Source: Bombyx mori (Eukaryota; Arthropoda; Insecta; Lepidoptera; Bombycidae). From it: DNA of 64,000 nt. Positions 53,876-64,000 of the stretch are shown piece by piece (position 1 is the first letter of the stretch; each line of letters starts with the position of its first letter). The stretch is from assembly GCF_030269925.1 (NCBI RefSeq), contig NC_085109.1:2108001-2172000 (forward strand). The letters run 5' to 3'. Made by a program: the position numbers and the translations under genes. Below the pieces are notes generated by a model. That model was given only the letters and a program-made list of their open reading frames with translations, did not search any database and had not been told where the DNA came from.

Positions 53876-54096
53876 TTCTATCAGCCCACAGATGTCCATT
53901 ACTGGACACAGTTCTTCCCCAAGCCTCGCCACAAAGATCGGTCCTGCGCTGTCTGCATTCAGCGGATCCCCGCGAACCTCAATAGGTCCAGTCCATCTTG
54001 TGGGAGGTCTACCCACGCTACGTCTTCCGGTACGCGAAAGACGTAGGTAGCGTGGGTAGGCGTAGCGTATTTCTCGCCACTCGAGAACTTTCAATT
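53876..54096 (-). mobile_element. RTE-type LINE C-terminal remnant
   Basis: The plus strand carries CAGCCCACAGATGTCCATTA, AAGCCTCGCCACAAAGATCG and CAGTCCATCTTGTGGGAGG. On minus the peptide has GRRSVGRPPTRWTGPIEV and LGEELCPVMDI, the end of RTE/BovB-type elements. A near-perfect palindrome lies within (54009-54048). Confidence 0.65.
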
Positions 54097-54405
54097 ATTG
54101 TTAGAAGACTCACGGAAATATCGCTAGCGTAGGAAGTGGAAATGATATTGTAGATCCTTTTGTCCGTAGATCTTGTAGGTTGTATGATGCTAAGTTCTCT
54201 AATGCTGACATCTTTTGCTTGTCACTTGTAGCATTTAGAAAAGCTATTTTAGAATATTTATAAGGTGATTTAGTCCGATTAGTATTATAGTGTAAGTTGA
54301 TATACAAAATAATATAATTTCTCTTCTCTGTTCACTTTCTACTTATATGTGATATTGATTGTGGAAACATATTTGGTTATTGTTTTGTAGGAATATACGA
54401 CAAAG
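54097..54405. other. AT-rich spacer
   Basis: Nothing recognised. Confidence 0.4.
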
Positions 54406-54580
54406 GGAAGATCTTCCACCGAGCGGATGATATTTTGCTCGGTAGACTGACGGTCCGAATGTTGTTTTTCGGAACTTATGCGTATATATGCGCTTTATCT
54501 TGAAAATGTCGTAAGCGAGATTCAGGCATCTGTCAATTATCTTGCGTTGTGTGATGGCTACCCGCTACAGTTTTAGCTAT
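54406..54580. repeat. Unclassified repeat D, unoccupied copy
   Basis: GGAAGATCTTCCACCGAGCG, GTCCGAATGTTGTTTTTCGG, AAATGTCGTAAGCGAGATTC and ATCTTGCGTTGTG, colinear with 10183-10460 but without the 89-bp jockey tail. Confidence 0.65.
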
Positions 54581-54684
54581 TTTTAAAATGTTATATGTTT
54601 ATATTGTACTGTTTGTTTCCCAAATATATATAAATAAATATGAATACAGCAGTTTTAAATAGTGAAGTGTGCTGGATTGAAGTA

Positions 54685-55028
54685 AAACTCGTACTCAACA
54701 AATGTTCACGATTGACTTCCACGGTGAAGGAATAACATCGTGTAATAAAAATCAAACCTGCAAAATTATAACTTGCGTAATTACTGGTGGTAGGAGCACT
54801 TGTGAGTCCGCGCGGGTAGGTACCATCACCCTGCCTATTTCTGCCGTGAAGCAGTAATGCGTTTCGGTTTGGAGGGTGGGGTAGCCGTTATAACTATACT
54901 TGAGGCCTTAGAACTTATATCTCAAGGTGGGTGGCGCATTTACGTAGATGTCTATGGTCTATGGTCCAGTGACCGCTTAACACCAGGTGGGCTGTGAGCT
55001 CGTCCACACATCTAAGCTATAAAAAAAA
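54685..55028 (+). mobile_element. Bm1-type SINE, reference copy of this window
   Basis: From the head-proximal GTACTCAACAAATGTTCACG and TGACTTCCACGGTGAAGG, through ACTGGTGGTAGGAGCAC, TGCCGTGAAGCAGTAATGCG, ATATCTCAAGGTGGGTGGCG and CAGGTGGGCTGTGAGCTCG to a tail with A run. Together with the heads at 35381-35550 and 63631-63857 it gives a full model of about 430-450 bp: tRNA-like head with A and B boxes, body, A-rich tail. Non-coding; needs a LINE's reverse transcriptase to move. Confidence 0.9.
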
Positions 55029-55379
55029 GTATTAATAATAGTTTATGGCGCGGTTTTTTAAATCTTTCCACTTGCTACTATGGCAGACACTTGAATACAC
55101 TGAGATGATGCCCCTTACTTCTACCATACATGTATGGCATTAAAATGTGTTACAAGGGTTTTCCTATTTGAAATTGAATTTACGAATTTTAGTCTAAATT
55201 TAGAATAATTTTTTTTACGAACTTCGAAATTTATTTTTGGAAGAAATCATTTTAAAATAGTCTAAAAAGGATTGTAGGAAGGATTTATGGTTTGATTTAT
55301 TGTAAATCTGATACTCTATGCCGGTTTTCGAATCCATGCGGCCATGAGATATGTATGATGAATGAATAAAATCGTGTGG
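55029..55379. other. AT-rich spacer
   Basis: Nothing recognised. Confidence 0.4.
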
Positions 55380-55423
55380 CAAAATCGTTTCTCGCCTAAT
55401 CTTCTCAATGGGTCGCTTTTCTG
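55380..55423 (+). mobile_element. Jockey-group LINE tail, left half of split
   Basis: GTTTCTCGCCTAATCTTCTC then AATGGGTCGCTTTTCTG; continues at 59100 after the CR1-like element. Confidence 0.65.
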
Positions 55424-58400
55424 TTTTTTTTTTATTTTTTTTTTATTGCCTTTGTAGGCAGACGGGCATACGGCCCACCTGATGGTGAGTGGTTACCGTC
55501 GCCCATGGACTTCAGCAATGCCAGGGGCAGAGCCAAGCCGCTGCCTACCGCTTAATACTCTCCACAAGCCTCGTTTGAAGAAGGACATGTCATAGCGCTC
55601 GGGAAACACCGTGGAGGGGAGCTCATTCCATAGCCGGATGGTACGTGGCAAAAAAGATCTCTGGAAACGCACTGTGGATGACCGCAGTGGCTCCAGGTAG
55701 TATGGATGAACTCTACTCCGGTGGCGGGCGGTGCGATGGTAAAAACGAGATGCTGGTATCATCTCGAACAATTCCTCAGAGCACTCCCCATGGAACATAC
55801 GGTATAAAATACAGAGGGAACCGAAGTCCCTCCGCAAACCCAGAGGCTCCAAACGATCCGAGAGAATGGGATTATCGACAATCCGAACGGCCCTCCTCTG
55901 TATGGAGTCAAATGGAAGAAGCTGGTATTTGGGAGCCCCGGCCCAGAGATGGGAGCAGTACTCCATGCGAGGCCGGACTTGTGCTTTATAAAGCAAAAGT
56001 CTTTGTCCAGGCGTGAAGTACCGCTTCGCTCTGTTGAGGACTCCCAGCATTTTGGACGCCAACTTGGCTTTGCCTTCCAAATGACTCCGAAACTGGACAT
56101 CGCTCGAAATGTCGACCCCAAGTATCCCGATACTCTCGGAAGGTTGCAGGGATACTCCTTGGAATTGCGGCGCCATGACAAAGGGGTCCTTCTACGCAGT
56201 GAACGCGCAAACTTGTGTCTTTATCGGGTTGAATTGAACCAAGTTCAATTCACCCCATTCGGAGACTTGCCCCAGAGAGTTCTCCACTTCAGACACAAGT
56301 TTTGATCGTCTCTCTTGCACCACGCTCCGAGAGAGACTCTGATGGCCGATATATCGCGCATCCCCCGTGCTATCATCTGCATAGCAATGCATGCCATCAA
56401 TAGACAGCATGTCATTGATATACAGGATGAAAAGCGTGGGGGAGAGCACCGAACCTTGTGGAACGCCAGCGTTAATGGTCATGGTATCAGAACAATCACT
56501 GTCCACAACGACCGTGATGTTCCGCCCATCCAAAAAGCTAGCGATCCACTTGCAGAGACCCTCGGGGATTCCGTAAGATGGTAACTTCGACAGAAGTGCC
56601 CTATGCCAGACCCTGTCGAAGGCCTTCGCGATATCAAGGCTCACAGCAAGAGCCTCGCCCTTGCTCTCCAAGGCTTCAGCCCACCTGTGAGTAAGGTATA
56701 CAAGAAGATCGCCAGCTGAGCGACCGTGACGGAAACCGTACTGTCGGTCACTGATCAGCTGGCGATCTTCAAGATACTTCAGGAGTTATGTATTTATAAT
56801 TCGCTCCATCACCTTGGAAAGCAAGGAAGTTATCGCGATAGGCCTGTAGCTCGATGGGTCTGACCGGTCACCCTTCTTGGGGATAGGGTGGACGTGGGCG
56901 GTCTTCCATGAAGACGGAACCCTGTTAGTGCAATAAGAGAGGCGATACAAACGCGTTAGCGCAGGTGTCAGCTCAGGGGCGCACGTTTTCAAAACCACTG
57001 CGGGGATGCCGTCTGGCCCACTCGACTTATGGACGTCCAGGAGTCGGAGCTCCCGCCTGACTGCACACTGTGTGAAGCAGATATCCGGCAGGGAGCTATC
57101 ACACCGGGGGATGTTCGGTGGTGTGACACCCCCGTCGTCCACAGTCGAGTTCGAGGCGAAGAGTTTGACCAGAAGGTCAGCCTTCTCTTTCGCGCTGTGG
57201 GCCAGACTGTCATCGGACTTGCGCAGTGGTGGGAGACTAGACCTGCAAAAGTTTCCTTCTGCAGCTTTGGCGAGCGACCAAAAAGCACGGCTCCCGGAGG
57301 GATAGCTCTTCAATCGCTTGCCAACTCTAGCAACGTGCTCCGACTTCGCCTTGGCAATTATCTTCTTGTAGGACCTGGAAGCGGCGTTATATTTCCGCCT
57401 TTCCCCTGAGATGTTAGGATCCCGACGTCTCCTGGCATTATCCCATGCCACGTATGCGGACCGCTTGAGGTGTGCAGCATCCCTGCTGGCATTGTTATAC
57501 CAGGGTCTGCTGCGACCCCCAACGGGCACTTCAGAGGAGGGAATAAACAATTCCATCCCCTGGAGCACCACGTCTTTAAGACGGTCCGCACAGACGTCAG
57601 GATCAGCAGAGGAAAAGCAGAACCGCCCCCATGGGTAGGATGCGTAAAATTCACGCAATCCATCCCAATCTGCTGACATATACCGCCAAACTCTTCGATA
57701 CCCGGTCGTCGTTCGACGATCAGGACGAGAGAGTGGTACGGCAGCACGAATAAGGCAGTGATCAGACGATCCAAGCGGAGCGTCGACCACCACACTGTAT
57801 CCGGCCGGATCTGTGGTCAGCAGAAGGTCCAACAAAGAAGGCTCGTGCCCCTCGATATCTGGGACACGGGTGGGCTGTGTCACCAGCTGGGAGAAGCCGT
57901 AGGCCAAGGCGAAATCGTAGGCAGTCCGACCCGGGAGGTCAGTGGTTCTGGACCCCAACCACTCTTGGTGGTGAGCGTTAAAGTCTCCAAGAACCACCAC
58001 CTCCGCAGATGGGTACTGCTCAAGCACGCGGTTAGTCCCCTCTTGCACATGCTCAAACAGAGCTGAACTTGCATCACTGCTGTGGGACCTGTACAGGCAC
58101 GCGTAGATTCGGCTACAACCCCCGTGATCTACGCGCAGCCACAAGAGGGACAGGTCCCGTTGTTCGAGGCCCCGAAGACGGCGACAACAGACGATCAGCC
58201 CGGACGAATACGCACACCCCGGCTTTACGCAGGAAGTTGTGCTCCAATACGTAGCCGGGGTACTCAAGGTATGAGGTATCATCCGGAGCAGATATCTGCG
58301 TCTCCGTTAAAAAAAGCAGGGCAGGCTGCGCCGTCTCAAGGTGGTGGTGTACGGCGTCAAGGTTGCTATGTAGGCCCCTGACATTGCTGAAATCCACATT

Positions 58401-59099
58401 AAATGTGGAATGGGGAACCGCCTGTGAAACCCTTTTCTTTTTTTTTGTCGACTTCATAGTTGTTAAATTTTCGGAGAGTAGGATTAGGAGAGGTAGGATG
58501 TTGGAGGTGAGATCGAGGCAACACCTGAATGAAGCGCGGAGCATAGTACGTGCTCGACCACGGATTGCGTGAGAGACCGACGCAGGGCATGGAAGGGCCC
58601 CCAGTCCACTCTGCGTGCGATCGCCGGGATCCACTCCGGTCTCCGACTCCGGCACGACGACCGCACTACAGGATTTTACACCGGTTGGCGGGACAGCTTC
58701 CCGGGGCGGAGTTTAGTAGAGACACCCGGGTTCAGGTCCCCTACTGACCGGCGGGCGGCAGCGGGTACCGTTTCACTGGGTCTCCCTATACCCCCGTCAA
58801 ACAATCACGCCCCGTGAGTTCGCACGCACGCCTGCTCCGCAAGTTCCAGGCGTCACCAAGACTCACCCCCAACAAGGAAGGGGAAAGGGAAGGGATAGAA
58901 CTGGCTCTCCAACCCACACGCCGGAACACAGCTAGGCTATTTGGCGGCGGACTCTAGTTGGAGGGTGGTCGCCAGCCAGTCGGACTAGGTCCTACCACCG
59001 GTTATGTTTTCGGCTCCCGTTTAGCACCACCCAGGGGTCACTTGTAGGGAATCGCGGGTTAAACCTACGGAAGCGGGAAGCACCAACCCCCAAATCTGG
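55424..59099 (-). mobile_element. CR1-like LINE, near complete but inactivated
   Basis: About 3.7 kb read on minus: GC-rich 5' region (58656-59099), one long broken ORF, 3' UTR and a tail of GGCAATAAAAAAAA type (55424-55453 in reverse). The 4-bp TCTG at 55420-55423 and 59100-59103 is the only candidate TSD. It lies inside a jockey-group tail. 3' fragments of the same family occur at 6277, 8331, 9513, 16153, 28948, 31811 and 43255. Clade placement (CR1 rather than another jockey-superfamily branch) is by motif memory only. Confidence 0.85.
55493..58655 (-). pseudogene. CR1-like ORF2: endonuclease/RT with two stops and a frameshift
   Basis: The N-terminal part (58655 down to about 58195) encodes FSNVRGLHSNLDAVHHHLE, LLFLTETQIS and AGVCVFVRAD. 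A one-base shift near 58195-58200 moves the frame; LRGLEQRDLSLLWLRVDHGG, VVLGDFNAHHQEW (D, N) and GSSDHCLI (H) then finish the endonuclease. RT: HPIPKKGDRSDPSSYRPIAI, SLDIAKAFDRVWHRALLSKL, GVPQGSVLSPTLFILYINDM and the catalytic CYADDST. In-frame stops are TAA at 56786-56788 (after MERIINT) and TAG at 56192-56194 (after CAFTA). Both flanks of each stop stay in the same frame to 55493, where the C-terminus reads WNELPSTVFPERYDMSFF. Few lesions, so a young copy, but inactive as read. Confidence 0.9.
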
Positions 59100-59240
59100 T
59101 CTGATCTGGTAGTAAATTCAGCGTAGCTCTGCTCTTGCTAGGGCAAGGGCTCTTGTTAGCAAATTCTCTTAGGTTGAGTCCGTGAGCTCACCTACACGTC
59201 CGGGCTACCCTTAGGCTACCAACGAATAGGTAGAAAAAAA
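59100..59240 (+). mobile_element. Jockey-group LINE tail, right half of split
   Basis: TCTGATCTGGTAGTAAATTC, GGTTGAGTCCGTGAGCTCAC and GCTACCAACGAATAGGTAG then A run at about 59233-59240. Confidence 0.7.
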
Positions 59241-59895
59241 ATCGTGTAATAAAAATAAAATCAGCAAAATTTGTAGATTGGTGGCATATTAGAATCACGC
59301 ACAGTTATGTACCATAATCCTCACCATATTTGCTGCGAAGCTATCATGGATTCATGTTTGAAGGGTGGAAACGTCAATATGCACACTTTCACTTCGTGTA
59401 CCATGGTAGTTCTGGTAGGAGACATTATCCCTGAGATGTCTATGAGCTTTGGTATCGCTTAAAATCAGATGGGCCACGAGCTCGTTCATCGTCCACCCAA
59501 ATTAGCTATTCTGCTCAAACTATTCTAGAACATTACTTTCGTCCTATCGTAGCTTCGAAATTCTCAGAATCAATTTTATCGCAATAAATTTATTTAAGAA
59601 TTCAAAATAACATAAATCTAATGGCGTGCGATACAAGATCAATCCCATAGCATCTATTAGCCGCTTCACGATCCCGGTACAAAGAAAAAGTACGGGGAAA
59701 ACATCCCGGTAACAAATTGCCCTATCCCGGAACAAATCCGTCGGAGCTTCGAGCGAAATTACGCATATTTATTAAAGCGCTACAGGTATTACGAATTTCA
59801 ATATGCATAATGAAGTTAATGGTGCACGGGAAATTAATATTACGTTAAATTTCAATTACTGATTCGATGAAAGAGCCTTATACATATACATATCT
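59241..59895. other. Spacer with a diverged Bm1
   Basis: 59355-59505 keeps GTTTGAAGGGTGG and GGGCCACGAGCTCGTTCATC in Bm1 order (plus), heavily mutated. The rest is unrecognised. Confidence 0.45.
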
Positions 59896-60141
59896 ACTGG
59901 TGGTAGGACCTCTTGTGAGTCCGCGCGGGTAGGTACCACCACCCTGCCTATTTCTGCCGTGAAGCAGTAATGCGTTTCGGTTTGAAGGGTGGGGCAGCCG
60001 TTGTAACTATACTGAGACCCTTAGAACTTATATCTCAAGGTGGGTGGCGCATTTGCGTTGTAGATGTCTATGGGCTCCAGTAACCACTTAACACCAGGTG
60101 GGCTGTGAGCTCGTCCACCCATCCTAGCAATAAAAAAAAAA
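59896..60141 (+). mobile_element. Bm1-type SINE, body and tail
   Basis: ACTGGTGGTAGGACCTC through TAGCAATAAAAAAAAA; ACATAT flanks suggest a TSD. It abuts foldback family A copy 2. Confidence 0.9.
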
Positions 60142-60169
60142 CATATGTTATAGCGTAGAGTGACATTTT

Positions 60170-60675
60170 TAATACGCTTTTATTAGCTTCAGACGTATGT
60201 ATGTTAGTATGTAACGGAATCTTTGAACATGATTTTGACCCCTTTCAAAACGTCGGATTAACTCGAATTTGATATACATATTAAGGACCGATGACAATTC
60301 AATATTTAAAAAAAAATAATGAAAAAATTGAAATTCAACTAAAAAATGAAAAATAAATAATAGTAAAAAAAAACTAACAAGATACGCTTTTATAGAAACT
60401 CCAACTAAAAAATAGAAAATAAATTTGAATTAAAAATAGTGTAAGAAAAAATGATTATATTGCAAAAAAAGTGTGGGCTGCATGGTATCAGTAGTTATAA
60501 ATATTTTATGAACAGATATGAGTAGAAGGGTTATTTTGATAATATCCTGAAAAGCACCCCACGCTTTTTTACAATAAAATCATTTTTTCTTACACTATTT
60601 TTAATTCAAATTTATATTCTAATTTTTGGCCGGATTTTCTATAAAAGCGTATTTTGTTAGTTTTTTTAAATTATA
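60170..60675 (+). repeat. Foldback element family A, copy 2
   Basis: AATACGCTTTTAT near the start and ATAAAAGCGTATT near the end form inverted ends. Inside, ACGCTTTTATAGAAACTCC and AAAAATAGTGTAAGAAAAAA pair with TTTTTTCTTACACTATTTTT. It is the reverse of 2196-2635. No ORF. Confidence 0.65.
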
Positions 60676-60681
60676 ATATTA

Positions 60682-60890
60682 CTAGCGACCCGCCCTCGCT
60701 TCGCTTCGGAAACATTAAAACACACATGAAACCAAAAAAAAAAAAAAAATTAAAAAAAGTATCCTATGTTCATCAGGGACAATGTCGGCTTCTAATGGAA
60801 AAAGAATTATTCAAATCGGTCCAGTACTTTCGGAGCCTATTCGAAACAAACAAACAAACAAATCTTTCCTCTTTATAATATTAGTATAGA
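60682..60890 (-). mobile_element. Lepidopteran Helitron-like element
   Basis: On minus it starts TCTATACTAATATTATAAAG and ends with CGAAGCGAAGCGAGGGCGGG then TCGCTAG, between host A and T (A before TC, T after CTAG). 209 bp. Inside is ACTGGACCGATTTGAATAAT, as in the long copy at 53381-53815. Confidence 0.75.
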
Positions 60891-62255
60891 TTTATTATAT
60901 AATTAAAATCAGTAAATTGTTTCAATCTTGATACGTACACACAGATACAAACACCAGTCCGCGAGAAACTAGAATAGGTCAGGCTACCAACGAATAGGTA
61001 ACACATACGCGTATATAATAGATAAGAATATGGTGAGAGAAAATCGCTTGGAAGGATAATAACGTTTTTTCTTTACGTTACGATTACTACCAGTCAATTA
61101 CCGCAGACCGCGTTAAGAACTTTCATTTTGAAAACAGCGTGATCGCCAACAACAAAAAAACACTTGTTTGTCGAAAAGTTGTAAGCTCATAAAAGCGTCG
61201 ACAATAACGACTTATTTTCAACCGAAGTTGTGTGACCGCTTGACTATGAATTGCAATGATCTAGTCCATTAATTTCGGTATCTACCGCCAAATTTATTGT
61301 TACATCACATTTGTCGAATTGATTGCACGGTCACACATCGCGGTACTGATTGTACCATCAACGTAACGTTTAGAAAAAAATGGATTATGTGGTTTTATGA
61401 AGACACGGTAAAAGTGAAACTTTTTTTCACATTATAAACATTTAACTCTGACAAACAATATTTACATTAAACACTGACAAAAACAAACAAAATAGCGTGG
61501 AGCACTGCCACAAATGAGTAATAGTCTATACACTACACGATCAGCAGCTGCCAACTATAGGCGCCGCCATGTTGCCCTTGGCTGCTCTGACGAGCGCCTT
61601 TTACTTTATCCCTACTCGGCGGCCGATCGTCACGCGACATGCAACACACAGACGAAAAAGTTAGACACGATTTAATAAAAGTTTCACTTTAATAGACGAC
61701 ACAATTTAAACAGTACACCGTTCATAATTCAAGCAATATGTTGAATCGCATAGAGTTCAATTAAAAAGGACATAACGCGCAAGATTTGTCAAGTGCAAAT
61801 ATTTTCTTTTTCGTACGTACAACCATCTATTATGCTGTTTTCAGGCTCCAATGGGAATTAGATAAAAAATCAGCAGACTGTTGGCTTTGATTTACGGCGC
61901 CGACTAGCGAGGTAGCTTATTAAATACTTTTTTTCTGTCATGATGTTTTATGTTCTACAGTCATCTTAGCCACCGGTGATTCAAACTAAAATACAAATAA
62001 AGTTAAAACTTTTAAAATCATTAAAAAAAACTGTAAAAAAGCCAAAAAAGAAATACTCTTTGACATCTTTAAAGGGCAAATATAATGAAGAAGGGACATT
62101 TGAAGTACACATAGTCCATTTTTGGTCATTGATTACTTTTCACCATGCAAACCTCCGAGCAGATTTTAATTCTCAATGATACACAATCTCGAAGGAACGA
62201 ACGCATCTACAAAATCAACAACATGCGACACTGGAAATACACAACATAAAACAAA
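60891..62255. other. Spacer, 1.4 kb
   Basis: A scrap of jockey-group tail (GGCTACCAACGAATAGGTAA, 60982-61001). The inverted words AAAAGTGAAACTTTTTTT (61409) and AATAAAAGTTTCACTTT (61674) hint at a MITE around a CpG-rich stretch (61560-61650). No gene called. Confidence 0.4.
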
Positions 62256-62660
62256 CTAGAGGTCCCGCAGTAGTCGAAATTCGACTATAATTAATTGGAA
62301 TTGTTAGTCTGTACACTATTATGATTGTATTTTATACTTCTATAATCACAAATTTCGCCAAGACTACACTATAAAAATATTAACAAAGACAAACAATATT
62401 TAATCTATTCTCAATTTGACAACAGACGTCAAGAACAAAAGTTTGACAATAAATAGTATGCATGCGTGTGAGCGTCAAATACATAGTATGTAGTGTGTGT
62501 AATGTTTTCTTTATTGATTTAATGTATCTTTTATGCATTATTTTAAAAAAATATTAGCATTGTGCACTTCGTCTCTATAAGTGTGGAAAATTTCATACTC
62601 CTCCGTCCGCGCAATTTTCGTAAAAAGGGATACAAAGTTTTTGCTTCACGTATTAATATA
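62256..62660 (-). mobile_element. Helitron-like element family C, copy 4
   Basis: CTAG end at 62256-62259 with host T on minus, then the palindrome TCGAAATTCGACTATAATTA. It closely follows 12308-12722 over its length; the 5' end is degenerate. Confidence 0.62.
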
Positions 62661-62756
62661 AAACAAATAAAGCGTATATTTTACACACACACACATGGTT
62701 CAGTACGAAATTTTTTCTGGCAATTTACAATTTTAATACGTAATATATATTTGTCA

Positions 62757-63171
62757 ACACACGTCAGGGATGGCTGAGCGGTAGGTTCCGTCATCACTCG
62801 TATTCGATTCGATTGAACTCAGTTTAGTCAATAAAACTTTTCAATAATAATTATTGAAACTCAACACACACAACTTTCACAATGACAGGGTAAACCGACA
62901 GTTTCGTTCCACATACCGACAGACCGACTGACTGACTGACTGACTGTCAGAGACTCACTGACTGAGACGGACGGAATGACTGTCTGACACGGGATGCCAC
63001 GACTCTGTCCACGTACCGCCATTTTATACTATGTCGTTACGGAATCTACCGTTCATTTTGTGATATTTATCAAAACAACATTTCATCATTTAAAATAATA
63101 ATCAAAACCACCGTCTTAATATTACTAAAAGTCGTTATCCACGACAACTAAAAGTCGTTATCCACGACATA
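62757..63171 (+). repeat. Repeat family E (possible SINE), copy 2
   Basis: CACACGTCAGGGATGGCTGA through the two tandem CTAAAAGTCGTTATCCACGA units; about 95% like 39799-40212 by eye, same orientation, similar length. Confidence 0.65.
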
Positions 63172-63393
63172 TTTTTATTTAAGGAGGTAATTCGGAAAAT
63201 CGTTGCTCTAACTCGGCTCGTTTCCCCGGTTACGGTGTCCTTTCGTTACGCTGACCGGAATACAAATGAGCGGATACAACCGCGAAGGGCGGTCACGGGT
63301 GACAGGTTAACGCCCTGCACCTAGATTCTTGTTTCGCCAATTTAATAATTCAATCTGCAGGTGTCGCAGTCATGCTCAGACCTATAAGAACGC

Positions 63394-63450
63394 CTGGTGA
63401 AACTGGAAAGTCCTCCGGGCCACCAGTAATCCTCAAATATAAAAAAAAAT
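63394..63450 (+). mobile_element. 57-bp jockey 3'-tail insertion with 12-bp TSD
   Basis: CTGGTGAAACTGGAAAGTCC, then GGGCCACCAGTAATCCTC and ATATAAAAAAAAAT are the last bases of the jockey. CTATAAGAACGC lies at 63382-63393 and 63451-63462. Confidence 0.88.
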
Positions 63451-63480
63451 CTATAAGAACGCGTTAGATGCCGCTGGATA

Positions 63481-63628
63481 TCACTACATAGTATAAAACA
63501 AAGTCGCTTTCTCTGTCCCTATGTATGCTTAAATCTTTAAAACTACGCAACGGATTTTGATGCGATTTTTTTTAATAGATAGAGCGATTGAAGAGGAAGA
63601 TTTATATGTATAATAACATCCATTAAAG
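63481..63628 (+). mobile_element. Helitron-like element, 3' part lost
   Basis: TCACTACATAGTATAAAACA at the start, host A before it; matches 3519-3740 to CATCCATTAAA, where it stops against a Bm1. Confidence 0.6.
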
Positions 63629-63630
63629 CT

Positions 63631-63857
63631 CACCCGCGCGGACTCACAAGAGGTCCTACCACCAGTAATTACGCAAATTAGAATTTTTCAGGTTTGATTT
63701 TTATTACACGATGTTATTCCTTCACAATGGAAGTCAATCGTGAACATTTGTTGAGTACGTATTTAATTAGAAAATTTGGTACCCGCCTGAGATTCGAACA
63801 CCGGTGCATCGCTCAACACGAATGCACCGGACGTCTTATCCCTTAGACCACGACGAC
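63631..63857 (-). mobile_element. Bm1-type SINE, head half
   Basis: Read on minus: tRNA-like head with GGTCTAAGGGATAAGACG and CACCGGTGTTCGAATCTC, then GCGGGTACCAAATTTTC, CACGATTGACTTCCATTG and ACTGGTGGTAGGACC, stopping at GTCCGCGCGGGT. The body 3' half is missing. Confidence 0.82.
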
Positions 63858-63885
63858 GTGTAGACAGACGTGTGTACATATTCAA

Positions 63886-64000
63886 TTTTTTTCCTCTGTC
63901 TATTCGCTGGCAGCCTAAGGGGGTTGGCTTTCCAGGTACGCCCCAGCAGGTAGGTGGGCTCACGGGCTCTACTTGAATTTGTTAAAACTAGGCCTAGCAA
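63886..64000 (-). mobile_element. Jockey-group LINE 3' tail, runs off the window
   Basis: T run at 63886-63892, then CTGTCTATTCGCTGGCAGCC and GGTGGGCTCACGGGCTC, matching the 3' tail of jockey-group remnants. It continues beyond the last base. Confidence 0.65.

Noticed and set aside
1..64000. Origin from the W chromosome because of dense nested retrotransposons
   Set aside because: Nested repeats are also common in autosomal silkworm deserts, and an intact Tom40-like gene and tRNA gene are present; the sequence alone cannot decide.

Overview
The window looks like lepidopteran nuclear DNA, most probably silkworm (Bombyx mori) or a close relative. The main reason is about 25 full or partial copies of a SINE that I recognise as Bm1-type: a tRNA-like head, a conserved body and an AAGCAATAAAA tail. 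It also carries jockey-, CR1-, RTE- and R1-group LINE pieces and Helitron-like elements ending in GGGTCGCTAGT. Identification is by eye; no search was run.

The window is gene-poor. I support one host protein gene: an intronless, divergent Tom40-family (mitochondrial outer-membrane import pore) gene at 19435-20400 on +, with a TATA-like/CRE-like upstream region and an ATTAAA signal downstream. I support one host RNA gene, an intact tRNA-Phe(GAA) on the minus strand at 13480-13552 with a T-run terminator.

The largest element is a full-length jockey-clade LINE on the minus strand (23716-28875). Both ORFs are open, it has a poly(A) tail and a perfect 12-bp target-site duplication (TSD), and its 5' end carries an exact Inr plus a DPE (GGACGTG) at +28 to +34. 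It sits inside an older jockey-group 3' remnant. A second LINE (CR1-like, minus, 55424-59099) is broken by two in-frame stops and one frameshift and also lies inside a jockey-group remnant.

By region: 0.5-5.4 kb holds LINE tails, foldback elements and a large inverted repeat (3067-3400 against 5030-5402) enclosing a Helitron-like copy and a striking nested-palindrome structure (4787-4901). 6-18 kb is a patchwork of SINE, LINE, Helitron-like and MITE pieces with the tRNA gene and a hAT-type MITE with a perfect 8-bp TSD (14263-14465). 19-20.6 kb is the Tom40-like gene. 23.7-28.9 kb is the intact jockey. 29-55 kb is mostly Bm1 copies and LINE remnants, including an R1-clade insertion with TSD (33611-34421) inside a long-terminal-inverted-repeat element and a 281-bp LINE tail with TSD inside a Bm1. 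55-59 kb is the CR1-like LINE. 59-64 kb is again SINE, foldback and Helitron-like sequence.

A theme is nested insertion that can be read directly, several cases with clean TSDs and two with an unoccupied paralogous site in the same window. Two insertions are only 57 and 89 bp long.
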